Of a stretch of DNA of 7,714 nt, positions 5,541 to 7,714 are shown piece by piece. Position numbers and translations under genes: made by a program. Source of the DNA: Candidatus Omnitrophota bacterium (GTDB taxonomy: Bacteria > Omnitrophota > Gorgyraeia > B26-G9); assembly GCA_028718845.1 (NCBI GenBank), contig JAQULA010000079.1, forward strand, positions 1-7,714, read 5' to 3'. A model generated the notes under the pieces. That model had not been told where the DNA came from and did not search any database. It saw only the letters and a list, made by a program, of their open reading frames with translations. Position 1 is the stretch's first letter, and each line of letters opens with the position of its first letter.

Positions 5541-5560
5541 TTATACAGGAGATGATAAAT

Positions 5561-5785
5561 ATGATGACACGTATGAATATTACATTACCAGTTGAGATAG
5601 CAAGAAAACTGGCAACAAAGCAAAATAAAAGTCGCTTTATAGCAGAAGCCTTGCAAGAAAAACTTGAACGGGAAAGACACAATAGATTAGAAGCTCTTTT
5701 GTTAGAAGGGTATCGGGCTACTGCTAAGGAAGAGGCTCAACTCAATAATGATTGGGAGAAGTCCGGAATGGAAGGCTGGGAATGA
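5561..5785 (+). CDS. mazE: MazE-type ribbon-helix-helix antitoxin
   Basis: This roughly 74-residue protein has a ribbon-helix-helix DNA-binding N-terminus: the strand RMNITLPVEI (4-13) followed by helices covering ARKLATKQ and NKSRFIAEALQEKLERE. The acidic C-terminal segment (LLLEGYRATAKEEAQLNNDWEKSGMEGWE is the region 46-74) resembles the toxin-wrapping tails of MazE partners of chromosomal MazF/PemK toxins. It should neutralise the toxin encoded immediately downstream and repress the operon through the palindrome upstream. I chose ATG 5561 because AGGAG (5547-5551) lies 9 bases upstream; the in-frame ATG at 5552 abuts that site, and ATGs at 5564 and 5573 are less well spaced. The stop overlaps the toxin start. 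The family call is by pattern; the symbol is by function. Confidence 0.82.
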   Translation: MMTRMNITLPVEIARKLATKQNKSRFIAEALQEKLERERHNRLEALLLEGYRATAKEEAQLNNDWEKSGMEGWE

Positions 5786-6126
5786 GGGAGTTTCCGAAAA
5801 GGGGCGAAATTTATTTAGTTTGTTTGGATCCTACCGTGGGCTCGGAGATTAATAAAACTCGTCCGGCATTAATAATTTCCAACGATATAAATAATCACGT
5901 TGCGCAAACTGTAACCGTTATTCCTATTACGTCCAGCACAGAAAAAATCTATCCTTTTGAAACTCCAGTATCTTCTCATGAGTCCGGTCTCCCGGAAGAT
6001 TCTAAAGTAAAATGCAACCAAATAAGGACTGTTGATAAAAACCGATTAGTAAAATTATTGGGCAAAGTTTCAAAGGAAAAATTAAACGAAGTCGAAGATT
6101 CTTTGCGTGTACATTTAGGGATGTAG
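5782..6126 (+). CDS. mazF: MazF/PemK-type mRNA interferase toxin
   Basis: This 114-residue protein is a MazF/PemK-family endoribonuclease, which cleaves cellular mRNA at short specific sequences when not bound by its antitoxin. It begins with the typical PKRGEIYLVCLDPTVGSE and has RPALIISND (27-35) with conserved Arg27, VIPITSS (46-52) with the conserved Thr/Ser, and QIRTVDKNRL (80-89), which is strongly conserved in the family. The length is normal and no key residue is missing. I chose ATG 5782 because it overlaps the antitoxin stop (ATGA, 5782-5785) and GGAAGG (5770-5775) lies 6 bases upstream; a longer frame from 5752 adds only residues encoded inside the antitoxin. The overlap implies coupled translation that keeps antitoxin in excess. 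The RNA target sequence cannot be read from this. The pair is AT-rich compared with its neighbours, consistent with horizontal acquisition. Confidence 0.93.
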   Translation: MREFPKRGEIYLVCLDPTVGSEINKTRPALIISNDINNHVAQTVTVIPITSSTEKIYPFETPVSSHESGLPEDSKVKCNQIRTVDKNRLVKLLGKVSKEKLNEVEDSLRVHLGM

Positions 6127-6187
6127 TTATGCTGAAGCAGACACCCCGTAATGCATGTTAGGTCGGCCTTAATTCGCAGTAAAAAGC

Positions 6188-6217
6188 TTGCTTATTCCTC
6201 GATGAAACCTTTATAAT
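6188..6217 (+). promoter_or_regulatory. Possible promoter for apbE
   Basis: TTGCTT (6188-6193), an 18-base gap and a perfect TATAAT (6212-6217) lie in the 140-base gap between the toxin and apbE. Transcription would start near 6224, leaving a leader of about 43 bases before the ATG. I saw no clear terminator for the toxin-antitoxin operon in this gap, so read-through is also possible. Confidence 0.5.
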
Positions 6218-6266
6218 ATAAGTCAGCTATTCCACTATTTTTGATTCAATTTTACCGATTGAGATA

Positions 6267-7166
6267 ATGATGAGTCGAATCTTTATTCTTGTGTCTTGTT
6301 TATGTCTTGCTTTTGGCAGTCTGTGTGGCTGTGGCGGTCAAAAAGGTTACACCGAAGAAATGCTCCTGATGGGCACGACCGCCCGGATTACGGTGATCCC
6401 CGATACCCCGGAAAATCAGGCGGCAGTGCATAAAATATTTGCCCGGCTGAATGAATATGACCGCCGGTTCAGTTTTTTTTCTCTGGATAGCGAACTGTCC
6501 CGGCTGAACGCTGCCGCGGCTGTCGTTCCGCAGAAAGTCAGCCCGGACCTGCTGGAATTGATCGCGGAATCCCTGTGCTACAGCGGGCTAACCCGGGGTA
6601 TTTTTGACGTTACAGCTACGTCTTTACAAAGACAGTCCGGCTATGGTAGTATTATTATTGATAAGTCGGAACAGACGGTCGGTTTCAGCGATCCCAAAAC
6701 AAAGATCGATCTTGGCGGGATCGCGGTCGGGTATTGTATCGATAAAGCTGCCGCGCAGTTACACCGCCGGGGTATTGAAAATTTCCTCATTGATATCGGC
6801 GGCGATATTATTGCCTTTGGCCGCAATGCCGGGAATCAATCCTGGCAGATCGGATTACAGGATCCGTTTTCCACGAAAGAGATTTTGGCGTCATTTCCTT
6901 TGAATAATGAAGCGGTAACCACTTCCGGTAATTACGTCAAAAAACATATCATCGATCCGAAAACCGGGACTGTCTCCGGACAAAATCCGGCGCTGAGCGT
7001 GGCGGTGTTCGCGCCCCGGTGTGTTGACGCCGATGTCCTGGCCACCGCGCTGTTTGTCTGCGGACCGGGGGCACAGGCCGAGGAGATTGTTCATAAGGTG
7101 CCGGGAATGCGGGCGGTGTTTGTTATCGACCGCGGCGGAAAAGCGGAGATGATGGAGATTAAATAA
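6267..7166 (+). CDS. apbE: FAD:protein FMN transferase, ApbE family lipoprotein (compact form)
   Basis: ApbE-family enzymes attach FMN to threonine or serine residues of target flavoproteins outside the cytoplasm, for example Na+-pumping NADH:quinone oxidoreductase and Rnf subunits. The N-terminus is a hydrophobic signal ending in LCGC, a lipobox with Cys22 as the likely lipidated residue, so it should be anchored to a membrane on its periplasmic side. Motifs in order: MGTTA (35-39), SELSRLN (75-81), GIFDVT (111-116), DLGGIAVGYCID (148-159), IGGD (177-180), TSGNY (219-223), HIIDPKTG (227-234) and DADVLATALFV (254-264), which contains the metal-binding Asp/Thr region. Two points are odd. The usual Lys of GGIAKGY is Val154, and the stretch between FDVT and DLGG is short, so the whole protein is 299 residues where about 320-350 is usual. 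The start is ATG 6267 or ATG 6270; the ribosome binding site (GAG at 6261) is weak. The flavoprotein target is not in the window. Confidence 0.87.
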   Translation: MMSRIFILVSCLCLAFGSLCGCGGQKGYTEEMLLMGTTARITVIPDTPENQAAVHKIFARLNEYDRRFSFFSLDSELSRLNAAAAVVPQKVSPDLLELIAESLCYSGLTRGIFDVTATSLQRQSGYGSIIIDKSEQTVGFSDPKTKIDLGGIAVGYCIDKAAAQLHRRGIENFLIDIGGDIIAFGRNAGNQSWQIGLQDPFSTKEILASFPLNNEAVTTSGNYVKKHIIDPKTGTVSGQNPALSVAVFAPRCVDADVLATALFVCGPGAQAEEIVHKVPGMRAVFVIDRGGKAEMMEIK

Positions 7167-7167
7167 T

Positions 7168-7195
7168 TGTCCACTGACCATGGACCACAGTCCAC
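7168..7195 (+). repeat. Heptad array, NGNCCAC family, plus orientation
   Basis: Four exact units, tgtccac, tgaccat, ggaccac and agtccac, begin one base after the apbE stop codon. The first unit is identical to a unit of the inverted array at 4113-4140. Confidence 0.8.
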
Positions 7196-7203
7196 CGTTA
7201 AAG

Positions 7204-7231
7204 AAAAAGTAAAAAGGTAAAAGTAAAAATA
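7204..7231 (+). repeat. A-rich heptad array
   Basis: Units aaaaagt, aaaaagg, taaaagt and aaaaata keep a 7-base period for 28 bases. The evenly spaced G or GT at the end of the first three units makes this more than a plain A-rich tract, although its low complexity limits confidence. Confidence 0.55.
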
Positions 7232-7269
7232 CTTAATACGCAATACGCGCGACGCAATACGCAATACGG
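7228..7269 (+). repeat. Heptad array, AATACGC family
   Basis: Six units in perfect register: aatactt, aatacgc, aatacgc, gcgacgc, aatacgc and aatacgg. It starts where the A-rich array ends and finishes 6 bases before the aconitase ribosome binding site (AAGGAG, 7276-7281), so it could lie in the acn leader. Confidence 0.85.
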
Positions 7270-7288
7270 AAAAACAAGGAGTACAAAA

Positions 7289-7714
7289 TTGGGAAAGAGT
7301 ATTACTTACAAAATTCTGGCAAAGCATTTGCGTTCCGGGAAACTGGTCCCGGGGCAGGAGATCGGCATTACCATTGACCAGACCCTGACCCAGGACGCGA
7401 CCGGGACCATGGCCTATCTGCAGTTTGAGGCCATGGGCATACCCAAAGTGAAAACCGAGCTTTCGGTCAGCTATGTCGATCATAATACCTTACAGCAGGG
7501 ATTTGAAAACGCCGATGACCACCGTTATCTGCAGAGCGTGGCCGGCCGCTACGGGATTTATTTTTCCCGTCCGGGCAACGGGATCTGTCATCAGGTGCAT
7601 CTTGAACGCTTCGGCAAGCCGGGAAAGACATTATTAGGCAGCGACAGTCATACCCCGACCGGAGGCGGCATCGGCATGCTGGCGATCGGCGCCGGCGGCC
7701 TGGACGTGGCCGTG
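7289..7714 (+). CDS. acn: Aconitate hydratase, 5' part (TTG start)
   Basis: The frame stays open from a TTG at 7289 to the window end (142 codons), so the gene is cut at its 3' side. Aconitase interconverts citrate and isocitrate with a [4Fe-4S] cluster. The visible N-terminal part begins MGKSITYKILAKHLRSG and includes QDATGTMAYLQFEAMG (35-50), VDHNTLQ with the Asp64-His65 pair (63-69), GICHQVH with His101 (98-104), and LLGSDSHTPTGGGIG with the Asp119-Ser120-His121 motif (116-129). These are aconitase-superfamily active-site landmarks. The cluster cysteines lie beyond the window, so homoaconitase or the isopropylmalate isomerase large subunit cannot be strictly excluded, but the sequence reads best as the bacterial/mitochondrial-type aconitase, and icd and mdh nearby support this. 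AAGGAG (7276-7281) is 7 bases upstream of the TTG; no in-frame ATG is better placed. Confidence 0.9.
   Translation, partial: MGKSITYKILAKHLRSGKLVPGQEIGITIDQTLTQDATGTMAYLQFEAMGIPKVKTELSVSYVDHNTLQQGFENADDHRYLQSVAGRYGIYFSRPGNGICHQVHLERFGKPGKTLLGSDSHTPTGGGIGMLAIGAGGLDVAV

Noticed and set aside
5552..5560. ATG at 5552 as the antitoxin start
   Set aside because: AGGAG ends at 5551 with no spacing, so ribosomes could not use it with that site. The ATG at 5561 has a 9-base gap and leaves the ribbon-helix-helix strand intact.
5752..5784. Earlier ATG for the toxin at 5752
   Set aside because: The extra ten residues are encoded within the antitoxin in another frame and do not resemble MazF N-termini. 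The ATG at 5782 has a good ribosome binding site and the usual ATGA overlap.
7091..7483. Minus-strand open frame of 130 codons across the apbE-acn junction
   Set aside because: It is antisense to both apbE and the acn start and translates the three repeat arrays (low-complexity Phe/Tyr/Leu and GPWSVD segments).

Overview
The window looks like part of a bacterial chromosome. The coding DNA is moderately GC-rich, there are Shine-Dalgarno sites of the AAGGA type, and a lipoprotein signal points to a Gram-negative-type envelope. The mix of a housekeeping ribosomal gene, oxidative TCA-cycle genes and intergenic spacers full of degenerate 7-base repeats reminds me of Candidatus Omnitrophota and related uncultured lineages. 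That placement is a tentative impression from gene style and spacer texture; no comparison was run.

Layout. Positions 1-2714 hold a tight same-strand run: the 3' part of rplQ (ribosomal protein L17, with an 80-residue Lys/Ala/Glu-rich tail), a class I aspartate-type aminotransferase and an isocitrate dehydrogenase, closed by an intrinsic terminator. A repeat-filled spacer (2715-2992) leads to malate dehydrogenase (2993-3907). A 431-base gene-free spacer follows, with more heptad repeats and GC-rich hairpins, then a SAM-dependent methyltransferase (4339-5190). A second gene-poor stretch (5191-5502) contains a roughly 79-base nested palindrome. A visibly AT-richer MazE/MazF-type toxin-antitoxin operon (about 5503-6126) has a near-ideal promoter and a palindromic operator. 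Next comes an ApbE-type FAD:protein FMN transferase lipoprotein (6267-7166). Last is a repeat-rich spacer and the 5' part of an aconitase gene (7289 to the window end), which starts with TTG.

Function. Aconitase, isocitrate dehydrogenase and malate dehydrogenase are TCA-cycle enzymes. The aminotransferase links oxaloacetate and 2-oxoglutarate to aspartate and glutamate, so the window is a loose TCA/amino-acid cluster. It is interrupted by a methyltransferase, a toxin-antitoxin pair and an ApbE gene with no evident metabolic link.

The most unusual signal is in the spacers. Three separate intergenic regions carry short arrays with an exact 7-base period. They belong to at least five sequence families (NTGNNGC, TAGCGNN, NGNCCAC, AATACGC and an A-rich one). 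Some positions within each unit are kept and others vary. Some families recur in opposite orientation, either across one spacer or 3 kb apart.
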